NCBI GenBank assembly: GCA_963966185.1
Contig: CAWZYM010000019.1
Location: 121,001 to 185,000, forward strand
Direction: 5' to 3'
Source: Rhabditoides inermis
Taxonomy: Eukaryota > Nematoda > Chromadorea > Rhabditida > Rhabditidae
DNA: 64,000 nt
Below are positions 1 through 24,340 of this stretch, in pieces. Each line of letters starts with the position of its first letter. Positions within the stretch are counted from its first letter, which is position 1. The translations under genes and the position numbers were made by a program. A model generated the notes under the pieces. The model made no database searches. It saw nothing but the letters and a program-made list of their open reading frames with translations, and was not told the DNA's origin.

Positions 1-1514
1 GCACCATGGTCGCGGTCAGCTATGGAAACAAGGTATGTCGATGTTGTTTCATCTCCTTCTTCATTCTGTGCGTATTGTATAATAGTATTAATGGTTTATG
101 ATTCAGGTTGCGTTGATCAACACTGAGTGCGGTGACAAGCTCGCCATTTCTGAGACGACCAAGGTGTGTTTTCTAATTTATTTTTGATACATGTTACTGG
201 TTAGAAAATATATGAAATTAATGTACAATATTTCAATATTTTATTTTTCATCATGCACATCATGTACGTTTTACAAATGTGATGTTACGTATTGTATTGT
301 AGTTGTTGGCTGGAGTGCAGCCGGAGACGGAGGAGGATGAGGTGCCCAAGGTGAAGTGGAGCAAGACGAAGAAGAACGATCGCGTCGTCCTCACCCTCCC
401 CTATGTAAGTTTTTTGGTTGTTTTCATATTCGAATATTTTGAACGGAACGTGCATTGTCATTTTTAATCATGTTTCATGTGTGTTTGTGTTTGAGGCGGT
501 GAAGCAAGTGACGTGGCACTCGAAGGGCGACTACTTTGCCACTGTGGCGGCGGCCGACGTGCCCCAATCCGTCTACATCCACCAGCTCAGCAAGTGCCGC
601 TCTCAGGTCTGTGAACAGGCCATTTTTGTAGAAAATCACTGTTTTCCTTAAAAAGTCTTTGTTTATGCGTAAAATATTGAATACTTGAAAATTGAATTGA
701 CTGTTGATATTTTTCAAGATACATGCATTGTTGAATTGACGCATTGTATGTGTTCAGTGTCCGTTCTCGAAGAGGAAGGGCTACATCCAGACTGTGGCGT
801 TCCACCCCGCAGAGCCCACCTTCTTCGTCGCCACACAGCGACACGTCAGGGTGAGTGGGGGAATAGGGAGGGAAATGGACTTACATCATACATCTGTATT
901 GTATTGTATTGTATGATATTGTATTGTACGTGTTTGTTGCAGATGTACGACCTGGCCAAGTGTCAGCTGAAGAAGAAGCTGATCACGGGTCTGCTGTCGC
1001 TGTCGACCATCTGTCCGGACAGGGAGGGAGAGAACCTGTTCGTGGGAGGGCTGGACAACCGCTTCTCGTGGATGGACCTGCAGCTGAGCGACAAGCCGTG
1101 GAAGCAGCTGCGCCACCACACGAGCGCCATCCGATCCATCGCCTACCACAAGAGGTGCGTGCGAGGGAGGGAGGGGGGGGGGGGTGGAGTGGGAGAGTGA
1201 GTTTGTGTGTCCAGGTACCCTCTGCTCGCCACTGTCTCGGACGATGGCACTGCCCTCGTCTACTATGCGCGCATCCACACCGACTTCACCAGGGAAAACG
1301 AGCTCGTGAGTTGTTTTGAACTGATTGTCTTCCTTTTCTTCTTTTCCCCCCTGCTTATATTTTGATCATGTTTGTGTGGCAGGTTCCTGTGAAGAAGCTG
1401 ATCGGGCACCGTCCGGTGAACGGTCTGTCCATGCTGTCTACGGTGTGGCATCCCACGCAGCCCTGGCTCATCACTGCCGGAGCAGACGGAAGGATCGCAC
1501 TCTTCAGCTACTGA
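1..1514 (+). CDS. bop1: BOP1 ribosome biogenesis WD40 protein, C-terminal part (5' end outside window)
   Basis: C-terminal WD40 propeller of BOP1, the nucleolar PeBoW-complex protein needed for 27S/32S pre-rRNA processing and 60S subunit assembly. Exons by phase-consistent GT-AG joins: 1-32, 107-163, 303-404, 496-606, 758-850, 943-1154, 1215-1305, 1383-1514. Seen: [57 protein letters not shown] and a C-terminus near [17 protein letters not shown] followed by TGA at 1512. This is the order of blades and the abrupt end typical of BOP1/Erb1. The N-terminal BOP1NT domain lies upstream of the window. The acceptor at 495 is the unusual TTTGAG. Family identification comes from recalled homologues and is strong; exon edges are by eye. 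Confidence 0.93.
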
Positions 1515-3190
1515 TCCGCTCTCTTTGTGCTTTCTCTTCATCTACCGATAGAGACACGCCAAGACTTATTATATTCCTTTTTTCCTTTCTCACCGATGTT
1601 GTTAGGTTGCACGTCACTGTTTCTGCCTGGTTTGTTATATTGTCTGTTAGAATTGAGAGAATGTATACCTGTTATCGTGTTGTTGAATAGCATGTCCGCT
1701 TTCAATTCGGAAATGTGTTGTTGAATTTGTGTTTGAGAGAATGAAAATGTTTTGATTGATGATGATGAGTGATTCCTTGAGGGGGTTGGAATTGAACGCT
1801 TTTCGTATACCTGGTGTTTGTGGGAAGGATTTGGATTCTGCACCGTCTTATCAGTTCTATCAGTATGGATAGGTGATAAGGGAATTTCCTGCAGTGGGTG
1901 GGGCTTTTCTATAAATTGTACATGTTCGTTTTAATATTACTATTTTTCGTGCTCGATTCACGATATTATGGATTACAATTTGCGTCGGCATGCTTCAAAG
2001 GCGACCGGATGTTGCGTCAGAGGATACTGTGATGGGATAATTGCTCACGTATGCATGGATTAGTCGCCTATTTGTCATATGCGCGTTTCGTGCGAACCGT
2101 ACCGTACCGTGAGACCTTTACGCTGAGTTTTTTTATTATCCTTTTTTTGTAACTTATTTCTATTCGCCGTGCATGCTTGCATTGAGAAGATCTTTTGTGT
2201 ATCTTTTGAGTGGTGATAGCTGTAGGGAGTGAGTGACAAACGGACAATGACCGATGCGGTGAGAGAGGGTGGCTAGAGAGTCTGTGAAAGGAGGAGTGCG
2301 CAGAGTGACAGAGTGTTTGCGCCCCTCGAAGGGAGAAGCGCTCTCTCTATATTTGGTGAGCCCTCGCTCACTAATCACCGCCGCTGTATTGATTGGTGTA
2401 ATTTTGATTCATTCAATTGTTCATGATTTTCGTGAGAAATCAAGTGCATTTCCTTATGTGACCTGACCACTTCCGGCCGCGTCTTTTGATTTCATGCCTC
2501 GTTGCTCACTGCAATCAGCTGATACTACACTCACTGCAGTGAGTGAGGGAGAGAGTGAGTGAGAGACAGGTGGACAGGTATGCGATCAATAGGAGAGAGA
2601 GAGAGAAAGGACGGAGTGAGAGAGATGCGAGAGAGAGAGAGTTGCGCTCGTGTCTCCATTGAGGTATTGAGGTGTGCGCGCGCGGTTTTGAGGTGAGGAT
2701 GCGAGAGAGTGTGGTGAGGGGAGTGAGCGCAGACGAGTGAGTGAGGTGAGAGAGTGCGTGAGAGAGAGAGGGCAGAGGGTGTCACCCAGTGTTCCACCAG
2801 CAGGTACGCGCCAGTCCAATTCCCGCACCTACGTTTCCAGTTTAATGTGTGTGGCAGATTGATATGAATGATGCGCTGATCACGATGACACTAACACTGT
2901 GATCTAAACGGTCATTTTGTCGTTTCTGCAATGCATTGTTACGTGGTCGTTTTCGTGATTAATGATGATTAATGGACCACTGCTCCTCTCTGCTCCTTCT
3001 CCTGCTCCTTCTTGCTCCTCTCCTGCTCCATGTGACTGCTCCTTTCTAGGGGAATCTCCCGTTGCCATGGTCTCTCTCTATTTTGCATGCCAGCGCTCTC
3101 TCATATTCGGCCGCCCGTTTACTTATGCCCCACGTCCTTTCGTGATTGTAGTCGACTTGCTATGATATCCTCTCTCTCTCCTCTCTCTCT

Positions 3191-3249
<59 letters not shown>

Positions 3250-3924
3250 CCCTCTCCCTCGATCTTTTTCTTACTCAGTTTCGCTCTGTCACTGTCCTCG
3301 CTTATGGAAATCAACGCTTGTGTGTGGGAAAGTTACTGGAAACTTTCGTATTTGTGAGTTTACCACGTTTTGTGTCGTCTCACTCGGATTTACGACACAG
3401 TGAATTGTGAATCGCTTCCTTTTCGGTGCGTGTTTCGAATTGAGGTGACCCCGTCTGCGCACTCCGCCATTGCCGTGCTATTTCCGCGTCTCTGGCGCCT
3501 CCATGCATGTCCAACAATCCGTCCTCCACCTCCTCCTCTCACTCGCAGTATTGTACGTGTCGGAGTAGGAGCAGGAGCAGCCACTCCCTTCCTCTCCGCC
3601 TTCTTCTTCTCCGTTTTCCGTTCTGCATCTCTCTCTCCTTTTCTTTGAAAACCAGTACGGGAGTAGTGTCAATTTACTCGACTCCCTTGTGGAAGCGGGA
3701 GAGGCGTGGTCGATTCCGGTTCGTTGATCTACCAGTATCGATCGGTGGCCGCCGCCGCTCCATCCACCCACCTCGACGATTTCGTCGCATCAGCACTACC
3801 TGGTTGATTTACGGGGCCATCGTTATGATGTTTGGTGGGTGATAGGCGAAGAGGAGCCGGTTCCACAGATGATTACTGCAAGCAAGCAAAGAGAAGAAGT
3901 CGGCAAGTAGAACGGCAGTACACT

Positions 3925-3965
<41 letters not shown>

Positions 3966-4254
3966 GTATGCAAATCACCCGCGATTGTCGCCCTCTGTTC
4001 CTTTATTGCGTGCGCGGATTTCGGAATTCCGGAATTTGACGGATTTCTCTTTTCGCGCGCGCTGTATCCGCTGTTCCGATTAGCGGGCAGCGGATCTGAT
4101 GTAGTGGATTATCGATCGGGTGGAATCGATTGATACGGATTATTGATTGTCGCGATTGTTTCGTGATTGTCATCGATGCTATGTGAATCCGCGGCCCACT
4201 CTTTCGCTCTGATCCGCTTATACAGAGTGAGAGAGAGCGCCACGAGCGTGTCTG

Positions 4255-4297
<43 letters not shown>

Positions 4298-4865
4298 TTA
4301 TTCTCAAGAGAGCGGCTCGCTGGCCCGTCCGCTGTTCGCTTTCTGGCTTGTAATGATGACCGCACTGTACTGATTTCTCGAGATTTTTGTCTGCGTACAT
4401 CCTGGGCATGGCTGAGTATCTCTCTCTCTCTCTCGCTAGCTCAATGGATTGTTTTCTATATGCATCGCTTCGTCAAAGCCTAATCTCTTTTCTCCATCTC
4501 TCTCCACGCGTCACAGAGATTTTCACTTTCGATTTTTATGGCCGTGTGTCTGTCGAATTGATTGATTTATTGATTGATTAGCGGCGGCGGCTCGGTGTCG
4601 CTTCTTTTTCTCATTTCGGCGTTGCTTTCTGCTGATTTCGGAATAGTGACTAACCCACTTTTCTCAACGTTGTCGGTTAGCAGTCGAGAAAAGACGGAGA
4701 TGGAAAGGAAAGGCGTGAGATGCGCTCTCTCTCACCTTTTCCAATCCTTTTCGAAAATACACTGTCGTCTATTCACATATGTATTGCCCGCTCACTCTCT
4801 CTGTTTTATGCTCATCGTTTTTGCGGTCAGCCGGATTTATAGGCAATTGCTTTGCACCTCTCCCG

Positions 4866-4906
<41 letters not shown>

Positions 4907-5012
4907 TTGCAAGATATTACAGCGGCATAAGAGAGAACAAGGATGAGAATTCGTAGCAATCCTAGACGTTTCACTGTGTTTCTGCTGACGATGAGCTTTA
5001 TCATGCAAGAGA

Positions 5013-5068
<56 letters not shown>

Positions 5069-6721
5069 TGTGTGTGCTGTATGTGTTGTGATGATGACTT
5101 GTTAGTGATTACTAGTTCTCGTCGCGTCTTCACGCAATGTGTGTAAAGTCTACAGCGAGTAGTGCTAGAGTGTACACTTTGGTGTATTCTGCGGTTTATT
5201 GTGCATTGTGTGTTTTTCGGCGCGTTTGTTTTATGTCAACGGCAGAATTGTCTGAATGGCTACAGTAGGGTCATGAATTCATCAGTTCATTGAAACGCAC
5301 TCCGCAATAACATTTATTTGTAGTCCTTCTCTCTTATCTTGTCGTTTTTCCTGCTTTTTCTATGCGCGCGAATATGTTTTTATGATCTGTTTCATAACAC
5401 ACACGCGCAAACCCGTTTGATGTGCTTGTCTGCCAGTCAGTGAATGAACCATCTTCTAATCCCAACCACTTGCCTCCTAATACCCTCCCTAAAACACTGT
5501 CCCTCGAGGAATGTATCGCGCACTTTCTTGTTCCTTATCTCGAGAGGGGTTCCCATTGATTTTGGCGCTCGCCAGTTTCTTTTCTTCGAGTCTGCAAGTT
5601 TTTTCCCCTTCTCCGCGTCTGACCCACAGCCTCCATATTTCATGCATAATCCGCGGGTCGCGAATACTGGTAAATGTCACCCCTGCGACTGCGCACAACA
5701 AAAGACGAATCTCACCACGGAATGTTTGAGCGAGAGGGCGACGGGTTTGTGTACATGATAGCGGTGAACTGTATTCCCTCCTCTTGCCGACTCACGCACC
5801 TCACTCTCTCCCTACCTCTCCCTCTCCCCCCTCTCTCTCTCTCTCTTCCCCTCCATTCCTCTCTCTTTCTCTCTCTCTCCCCTCTCTCCATTCTTACTCA
5901 CTCTCGAAGAAAGTATGCATTGCAATTGCATGTATGTTTTATTGCCGCACATACATTTCTTGGCAGTGCCAATATTTTCTGTTATCTGATTGGTGGCTGT
6001 GTTTTTTACCCGTTCCTCTTACCAGTTTCATAGTGTCGAGTGGAAACGTGTTTTCCTTTTCCGCAATACCACATTGGTCAAGTGCAGTCCGTATGAGTAT
6101 GCGATTCTGATTTTCACGAGAGTGCATCGAATTCATTCGATCTATCATGTCTTATCACTGTCGAGTCGAAGTCGATGCAACTACTATGTGTCCGGAAGCG
6201 ATTCGATTTGCCAAACTACTTGATGACGTGATTATTATTACTTGTTCGTATCATCTGTAATTCAATTGGTCGAATGTGTATGTGTAGTGTGTTGTGTCTA
6301 CTTTCAATCGGTTGAGATGTCTGTCCAACTTGTTGGTTGTTCGCGCTTCTATCTTCCACTGTCCATTCGCGCGTGTGATTGAATGAGTGATTCATTTCTT
6401 TCTTGGAATACAAGAACACGTACCGGCCGTGACCGCATTCTAGCCTGCTAGCCTGCTATCCATTAATTCACTGATGTGTTTTTGGTATTATTGATTGATT
6501 TATTGATTATCATCATTTCGTGTTGGCTGTGGCATGATCAATGCGAGATACCGTATGATAATCGTTTTACGTCGAGTATTATGGAGGTGGAGTGCGCGAT
6601 TTGCATTGAATTTTGTGAAAACGGACGATATTCGATTTTCCGTGAGCCTTGATCGAGAACTGGTCTCTCTCCTCCTCCTTCCTCTCTTTCCCCTTGATCC
6701 TCTTCTCTCTTTCTCTCTCTC

Positions 6722-6767
<46 letters not shown>

Positions 6768-7663
6768 TCTCCGTGTCCTCTGCTGTCACCCGATCCCTCA
6801 AGGAAGTGCTCTAGCAGTTTTTCCTCTTCTCTCTACTGCGCGAAGTGATATCTGATCTCTCCGCTGGTCACTTATCGATTGATCGCATTGATTTGCTCCA
6901 GCTGACCAGATATCCACTCTCCACACAACGGCTTCTTTTGTCAGTGGCGTCTGTGATTCCGTTCATCTCTCGCTCTCTCATCTCTGCACGCTCTCTTGTT
7001 GTCCTTCCGTGTCGGCGCCCTCTCGGTTGTCGTGCACTCTCTCTTTATGGATGTGATCATCTTATCACCGATGATTTGCCCGTTGTGTGTGATTCTTATC
7101 CATTTCGGCTCTTCTGAAATGTGACATTTCTGAAATTGAATCACGCGTTGTTTGTTGTGTGCTCTTCTCACCCCTTGTTTTGGTTGTTTTCGGGTGTCTC
7201 TCTTCTCACTTTTGTCGCACTCAATTAATATCAACGTCGGCATTTCTTTCATTTGTGTACAAAGTGCTGCCAGGATACTATGTTTGCGTTCCCTTTTATC
7301 CTTTTATGTACTTGCGTGGTGAACTTTTGACTTGATTTTGAAGAATGTGAGTCATTGGTGATGTGTGATACCAGTTAGCGTCTTATCTATTGTTTCACGC
7401 TCTTTTCGGGTCGATGCCATTCACAAGCCATTCTCTCTCGCGTATCCATGTTTCACCTCGTTTCTTTCAGAGTCCCCCACTCTCAGTGTGATCTATGAAC
7501 GAGTATCTCGGGCCTTGATTCCTTCCTTTTCCTTCTCCGTTCATATCCGCCTTATCCCGGTTCTTACCGGAATTCACACATTTCTATATTCACACACAGG
7601 TTATAAAGGTGAGCTCAATCATTGTTCTCTTTCTAGTTTTGTAGTTGCGGTACTGTTTTCAGG
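1515..7663. other. 6.1-kb gene-free interval, rich in (CT)n/(GA)n, upstream of the DAPK gene
   Basis: Holds the BOP1 3' UTR at its left end and then no coding exon I can support. It is studded with simple repeats that switch strand: (CT)n at about 3164-3260, 3930-3962, 4252-4294 and 6655-6765; (GA)n at about 2590-2640, 4868-4903 and 5012-5068. Short open frames here (for example around 3087-3410 or 6534-6848) read Ser-Leu or Arg-Glu repeats produced by the microsatellites. Non-coding 5' exons and promoter elements of the downstream kinase may lie here, but I cannot place them. Confidence 0.7.
7651..7663 (+). promoter_or_regulatory. Candidate trans-splice or 5' UTR intron acceptor of the DAPK gene
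   Basis: The sequence TACTGTTTTCAG/G lies directly before the ATG at 7664, leaving a one-base leader. In nematodes this arrangement usually marks a spliced-leader acceptor; a cis-spliced non-coding 5' exon farther upstream is the alternative. Confidence 0.5.
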
Positions 7664-19456
<11,793 letters not shown>

Positions 19457-20404
19457 CTCACCACATGCTCACCACGTCGTTCACATGAGCAGCACTAGCT
19501 CAACGCACGCAGATTCGACCCATGTACAGACACCCTGTGATATGATTGAGACCAAGTAGCTCCCCCCCCCTTCCTTCCCTTTCCCACCATTCTCCGAACC
19601 GGTTGAGTCTCTCTCTCTCCAACTATGCATTATACTTGTGATGATGAGTGTGTGATTTTATGTTGTCTAGAGTTTCTATAGTCATAACCCCCCTATAGCC
19701 ATTTCTGTTTCCAGTGGCGATACAAGGTACTCATTCTCACACACACACATACATATTCAACCTTCCCTCTAACTTATATAGAAAACGATTTTGTTATTCA
19801 TGCGTTACACGACGATTCCCTGGTGCGTACAAATCTTTCAAACAAGGAGTTTGTATAAATCATTCTATGAATGAAGACAACAGTTGTTTACTTTTGTTGT
19901 TACATTTTAACAGTTGTTTACAACAACATTTTTTTTACTGTGCTTTGGGGGTTACACGGAAGTATTCCGATAGTTTGAACAAGCCATCTACCAACGGAGA
20001 AAATAGTTTAAGAAATAAAATATTACAGAAAAAATGATAGTTATCTCCGTCTTCTTTTGCTTGTTTATTGACCTCGTTTACCTCACCTCACTTTTCAAGT
20101 TCACCTCTGAGTGAGTCTGTTTCCGCAGCGCAGCAAAAACCAAAACAGTTTGCTTTCAAGTCGAGTTCTCCATGAAATACAAGTGATTTGCGATTGTACT
20201 GATAAAGCTGTGAAATTCTGATCACGGTCGTCGTGTATGTTTGTGCTTGTGAGAATTATACCTTTGTTGTGCATGTTTTGCGCGCGATTTTCTTGTTTTC
20301 AAAGTTTTGATATTTTAATTAATAATAATTTAATTTTGCTAATTAATTGTTTTATGTTGTTCAATGTTATCTTATTGTGATTTGTATTGTTTCATTCAGC
20401 CTCG
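19457..20404. other. Intergenic: DAPK 3' UTR and AT-rich spacer
   Basis: Holds the likely 3' UTR of the kinase gene (candidate AATAAA at 20014) and then AT-rich sequence up to the CATTCAG acceptor at 20399, five bases before the next start codon. No other gene seen. Confidence 0.6.
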
Positions 20405-23400
20405 ATGGAGGATGTGGCTTACAGTCAACCAAGATCATTCATCGCGCACGACGACCACAACGATCATTTGATCATCGGTGAGGATTCTTGCATCTTTAGT
20501 TTCTCAATGTGTTCAGGATGTGGTTGTTCGGTGGAGTACGTGTCTGCGAGTGAGTGTGCGACTCGGCGCGGTCCCCTCCTCAACCTCTTCGCCCACGTCG
20601 ACCACTCAGCCACACCCGACATCGACTGCTGCACCCGCGGCGTGCGCTTCTTCCCCAACGTCCATGGTGACTTGTTTTTCCCCAACGGTCATGGTGACGT
20701 CCATGATGACTTAGTATGTCGAATAATATTCAATTACTCGGTGACTGGATTTGACAGGGCTTTATTGCAGACGCGTACCTGTTCTACTCTCGTTCGTGTG
20801 TGGCAGTTGTGTCTCGGGGCGAGCTGGTTCGTGGAGGCTCCGTCTGCTCCTCCCGAGTCGTCGCCCTACCACGCCCCATACTCGACTGCGCCCTCATCGC
20901 GGACACAACGGTCTGCGGATCAGTTTTTTTTTAAAATTTATTTCCAATGTCGATCTCTTCATATCGTGACATATATAGCGTCAATGTAAAGATTCGTACG
21001 CTTTCAGCTCGCTGTGAATCATGCGGACGAAACGGTGGTGTACTCGCTGCGCATCTCGCGCGGCGCCCTCTCAATCGTCGAGACTAACTTGATCATGCAG
21101 TTAGAGTAAGTATTTTCTCTCTTTTCATTCCAATAAACTTTTGCACAGAGTGTGCCGCCGTTTCCCGGTGGTGGCGAGTGCGATGGTGTGTGGTGGGGGC
21201 GAGTGCGCGTGCTATGTGCTCAAGCTGCCGCCCGACAATCGCCCGCTCCTGCACACGACAGCCTTCCACAGGGGACAGTGGCATCGCCAGTCCTTCAACC
21301 TACTCGCCGCCCTCAAGACAAAGCAGCGCAAAGTAGGTCTTTGAAGAAGAAGAAATGTTTGTATGATTCATGAAATTATAGTTTTATGAAAGTAGATATT
21401 TGAAGAAAATGAAAATGTTTGTATTATTTATGAAATTATGGGTGTTGCAGATGGTGCGCGACTTTGTGCCAGAGTTCATGCACGTAGTGGAGTGCGAGCA
21501 GGGCGGGCGCAGCGTCGTCTACATTGCCGGCACAGTCCTCAACGATGTACCTATTCTTCTTATTAGTGACAGTGTTGACCTGCCTGCTTGAGGATCGCGG
21601 CTGTCGCTGCGGTGTGATGCTGCAGTTCGCCCTCTCGCCCCAAGGCGGCCTCGTATTCGTCACCTCGTACTACTTCGATGTTGGTTCTCTCACTCAGTTC
21701 ATTAATGCTTCATCGTGTAAGTGTACACTGGTTGAACTGTAATCGCTTGAGACGTGCGCGGAGCAGCCGTCTCCGCTCACCACCTTCGTCATTCCCAATC
21801 GCCGCGGTCTTCACGTATTCGCCAGAGGCGGTTCGTCACCTCATTTTTACTCAAAGTTTGCATGAACAATAAGTAGTTATACAATTTAAGCTGTATTTGT
21901 CATTCTGTAAGAACATATAATTCCAGACACGGTGTGGGGCTGTGCGCTGTGTCCGAACGGGGACTGCGACCGGATGCAGACAGGGCGCGAGGAGCGGGCG
22001 GTGCCGGTGCACCGCGTCTCGATGGTGCCACGAGGCGAGTGGAGCCGCGCGCTGCCCCTCGTCGCCCTCGCTGGAGAGACCGTCACCGCCCTGTGCCTCG
22101 GAAAGGAGAACAAGCTGGTACGTCTTTTTTACTTTGTCTTCCGATGGATTGATCCACACCAATCAAGGTGTGGTCAGTCTCTTCGAAACAGCCCCTTCAA
22201 AACGCCTGCGGAACACGTTTTTTGGTCGTGTTTCGAAATCGTTTCGAAGTCAGTGTCGAAGGGAGTTTCGAAGAGACTGACCGCCACTTCATTGTTGTCT
22301 AGCTGGTTGGCTGTTCGTCGGGTCGTGTGTGTGAGATGGACGTGGGTGTGCTGGTAGAGGAGGCCGAGGCGAGCAGCCACGCCGAGTTCCAGCCCATCGC
22401 CAAGCACCACAGCGAGGTATTATTCATCCTATTTTATTATGTTTAACGTTTACCATCGAGTGCTAACAGTTATCTAGTTTGTATGGCTTAAATTGAAATG
22501 TTTTTTAGTCTATGCCGACGTGCGACTGGCTGCACTTCGACGACCACCAGCGACTTATTGCGGTCTCCAATCACATCAAGTGGGTTCAGCGGGTCGGAAT
22601 GTGCAAGTACTCTTGGTACTGGTAGGAACTGAGATCGCCTTGAAATTTGAAATGAGCGAGGTGCTACTACCACGCACTTCCTTCCGCACTTGTTGAGAGA
22701 TATTGATTGATTATTTCCTTTTCAGGAAGTTGATGCTGCACACGATGGATCCGGCGTACAAGCACCGCTACTCGTGTATGCCCCTCGACATCTACGAGAA
22801 TCCATTCGTGACGAAACGCCTCAACGTGCGTTTACAGTAATCTTCTAAATATTCTAAATATTCTAGAGCATGTAAAGGTTGTTAGTGCACATATGTGAAT
22901 CACTTGTTGGTAATCTAGGTCTAGTCGGTCGACGTGTGTGTTGCAGGTGTTCCACACGCGTTTCGGGTACGTGCTGCACCGCGAGGGAGAGCCGGTCGTG
23001 TACCGCGCGCGCGACTTCCACGAGCTATCACACGAGGAGTACAAACACTACCACCTCTACGACAGCCCACAAGAGATCAGCAAGGTCAGCCTGTTGAACG
23101 GCGTGTTCAACGCGCATATGTACAATGATTTCGTGCATACTAGTTTTAGGTGAAATCCGTGTATCCTCTCGGCAAGGATATCCTCATTCAGTTTGAGGAC
23201 TCGTCACTCGTGAGCTCTTTCATTTTATTGGGATCGTCTTCTATGTAATCAAATCGGTGTTTTTTCATTATCAAATGTCAAATATTATCAAAGGCTTTTT
23301 TCGTAATCGCAAACATGGCCATGACTATGATCATTGATGATCTGATGGAATCTCCGTTTTGGATGATGTGATGTGTGTTGAGTGCATCTGCGTGGTGGAG

Positions 23401-24293
23401 GAGCTGTGGGTGACGGAGTCTGGCCACGAGCGATTCGTGCCCCTCGGAACCGATCGGGCCCTCCAACACAGACTCAAGGCAAGCATGAATGACATAGTAC
23501 TTGTATGTTGTGATTGTCATGTGTTTGCAGAAGGCTACCCGGCTACGTCGCGCCGGCGGCTACACCTACCTGGCTGTTCTCTACTCGAAGGGGCGGGTGA
23601 CGTGGATGCGTCTGGGCAGGGAGGGCGAGAAGGCAGGGCGACAGGAGGTCATCACGCACCACGCCCCGCACACCGACGCCGTCGACATCCATCTCAACGC
23701 ACACGGCGTGAGTGGGCGAGTAGTGAGTGGTGAGTGATTATCGATTGATTGCAGATCTACACGGCCGTGACTGAGGACGGTCTGATCTCGCGCTGTCGGA
23801 TGGAAGACAGGGATGTGCGTAATCAAACCGGTTATACGGTAGTCAGATAGAGCGCACGATTACAATGTGCGCAGAATGTCCACAAGACAATACTTGGCTG
23901 AAAAGGGTCAACCTCGTCATGTGCGCAGATTGTCCACCCCTGTTTCAAACACTCGCATGTGATTCGAATGTGCGCAGAATGTCCAAAAACGCAGAGTGTC
24001 ATATAGAGATGTGCGTACACTTTTTTCTTCTGTACTCGTTTTCTTTTCGTTCTGCATTCACGGACTGCGTTTACGAGTTCTCGTCTAGTCTGGTTGTGTA
24101 ATGTCAAAGCACCTTTCCTGGCCCTCATCAATACATGTTGAGTGGAAGAACGACAAGGGCGGGGTGGAGTGCAGTGTGTCTGTGTGGGCGGAGGAAAGGG
24201 GAGTGGAGCGGACGCCCATCTCCCTCCATCCATACGTCGACGGACGCCTCGTCCTCGCCGCACACGCCAATGCCAAGGTGGGAAGAGAGGGGG

Positions 24294-24340
<47 letters not shown>

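Noticed and set aside
2160..6855. Many 60-120-codon frames upstream of DAPK
   Set aside because: Low-complexity Ser/Leu/Arg/Glu translations of (CT)n and (GA)n, not supported by splicing or homology.
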